NCBI GenBank assembly: GCA_949948735.1
Contig: CATLGV010000007.1
Span: 1 to 64,000 of the forward strand
Source of the DNA: an uncultured Lachnospiraceae bacterium
GTDB taxonomy: Bacteria > Bacillota > Clostridia > Lachnospirales > Lachnospiraceae
Direction: 5' to 3'
Length of the DNA: 64,000 bases
Both the position numbers and the translations under genes were made by a program. Of the stretch, positions 63,155-64,000 are shown in pieces. The notes beneath the pieces were generated by a model. That model saw nothing but the letters and a program-made list of their open reading frames with translations. It had not been told where the DNA came from and did no database searches. Numbering within the stretch: position 1 is the stretch's first letter; each line of letters opens with the position of its first letter.

Positions 63155-63183
63155 TTGTTTTCTCCGCACAAAGGTGGTACAAT
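63155..63183 (+). promoter_or_regulatory. promoter of the DUF975-like gene
   Basis: TTGTTT (63155-63160), 17 bp, TACAAT (63178-63183), divergent from and 13 bp away from the tex promoter. Confidence 0.65.
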
Positions 63184-63211
63184 TGTTGTATTTACAGAAA
63201 GGATGTTATCT

Positions 63212-63976
63212 ATGGAAAATTATAAAAGCAATGCCGAGCTAAGGCGCCTTGCACGCATACAGATGAGCGGCAGGCTCGGCACGCTGATCGGCGCCATGCT
63301 CATCGAATATGCCATCACGTATCTGGCAGTCTTTCTTGTTTCACGGATTATTCCGCCCATCTCCCCGGCGGGTACGATTCTGAACTACATCGTCACGTTC
63401 ATCATACAGCTGCTTGCCTTCGTCCTGCAGGTCGGCACCTGCCTGCTGCATCTGCATGCGGCCTGCGATATGCCCTGCAGCATCGCGGACTTGTTCTACG
63501 GTTTTCAGAACAGCCCCGACAAGGCAATCAAAATCGGCGCCGTCCTGGCCGTTATAAACGCAGTCTGCATGCTGCCCTGCGACTTCATGCAGCGGGATTT
63601 ATCGCTGATTTTGAACATTGAGATCACCACTATCTCTCAGCTGGAAGCCGTATACCGTTCACTTGCTTCGTTCTACATGGTGATGCTGCTGTGCATGATT
63701 GTCTACTTTGTCGTGACGCTTGCGTTTTTTCCGGTGTTCTACATGATTCTGGATTTCCCGAACTATACTGCCGGGACCATTCTCAAGGAGAGCATCCTGC
63801 TTATGAAGGGCAGCAAGCTGCGCTATGTGTCCCTGCAGCTTGGCTTCCTGCCGCTTCTGCTGCTGTCCATTCCGACCTGCGGCATCGCGCTGCTTTGGAT
63901 TATCCCTTATATGGAAATGGCCTCCGCCAATTTTTATCTCGACCTTGTATCGACACACAAAAACGCGCCATTATGA
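63212..63976 (+). CDS. DUF975-like six-TM membrane protein
   Basis: 254 residues with about six membrane segments (25-45, 62-85, 110-130, 150-175, 190-205 and 215-240). The N-terminus ELRRLARIQMSGRLGTLIGA and the late motif KESILLMKGSKLRYVSLQLGFL fit the DUF975 group of Firmicutes integral membrane proteins, whose function is unknown. The ATG at 63212 has AAAGGA 8 bp upstream; earlier in-frame ATGs lie upstream of the promoter. The terminator stem overlaps the stop codon. Confidence 0.8.
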   Translation: MENYKSNAELRRLARIQMSGRLGTLIGAMLIEYAITYLAVFLVSRIIPPISPAGTILNYIVTFIIQLLAFVLQVGTCLLHLHAACDMPCSIADLFYGFQNSPDKAIKIGAVLAVINAVCMLPCDFMQRDLSLILNIEITTISQLEAVYRSLASFYMVMLLCMIVYFVVTLAFFPVFYMILDFPNYTAGTILKESILLMKGSKLRYVSLQLGFLPLLLLSIPTCGIALLWIIPYMEMASANFYLDLVSTHKNAPL

Positions 63977-63988
63977 CGGCGCGTTTTT
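63963..63988 (+). terminator. terminator of the DUF975-like gene
   Basis: Stem ACGCGCC/GGCGCGT (63963-63969 and 63978-63984) followed by TTTTT. The loop contains the TGA stop codon of the gene. Confidence 0.85.
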
Positions 63989-64000
63989 CCATTTCAGATA

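Overview
The window looks like a chromosomal segment of a strictly anaerobic Gram-positive member of the Lachnospiraceae (Clostridia). The support is the complete clostridial S10-spc-alpha ribosomal gene order, with a KOW-protein gene between map and infA and ecfA1-ecfA2-ecfT-truA-rplM-rpsI following rplQ. Long-form HPF, a PdaA-type deacetylase, desulfoferrodoxin, gut-type GH3 and GH31 glycosidases, AGGAGG-type ribosome binding sites and sigma-A promoters agree. No rRNA, tRNA or CRISPR array was seen. The species cannot be named from the sequence alone.

Left edge (1 to about 4810): the right-hand end of an integrated mobile element. It carries a 13-bp periodic CCCT repeat array, a zinc-ribbon/DUF4352 membrane protein, a 38-residue protein, a Panacea-domain (PanA-type) antitoxin candidate coupled to a cysteine-clustered membrane protein (candidate toxin), and a large serine recombinase. 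The element ends inside an M23-family peptidase gene, which is cut just before its catalytic half. The other half is not in the window.

5.5 to 16.2 kb: hpf, a PdaA-like deacetylase with four tandem 11-bp repeats at its promoter, an SH3-NlpC/P60 hydrolase, then an operon of an Xre-PurM fusion, a short-chain reductase and thioredoxin reductase. Next is a co-directional group of a DpnI-type endonuclease, a GH3 glycosidase and a GNAT acetyltransferase.

16.3 to 22.1 kb (+ strand): a LytTR response regulator, a GHKL sensor kinase, a MacB-type ABC ATPase, an FtsX permease and a 137-residue protein of unknown family translationally coupled to the permease. This resembles a peptide-sensing and resistance or export unit.

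22.2 to 45.5 kb (- strand): the ribosomal protein supercluster, from a promoter at about 45.45 kb through rplQ, then a J-domain gene, the ECF transporter module, truA and rplM-rpsI. Odd details are a 47-bp tandem duplication of the rpsM tail, a 413-bp rpmJ-rpsM spacer, a secY-adk spacer with a 21-bp repeat and a strong hairpin, and a structured 270-nt leader before rpsJ.

45.5 to 64 kb: accessory and housekeeping genes. These are a TPR protein, a methyltransferase, a Y/Q-rich membrane protein, a TerD protein with an internal heptapeptide duplication, DUF2752, a DUF4097-ABC exporter-DUF4397 group, a dfx-M15 peptidase-GH31 group, a DUF3160 lipoprotein overlapping a CapA-family gene, Tex with a long low-complexity insert, and a DUF975-like membrane protein.

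The best candidates for something little described are the Xre-PurM fusion operon, the Panacea/cysteine-cluster membrane pair on the element, the 137-residue partner of the ABC permease, and the DUF3160-CapA pair.
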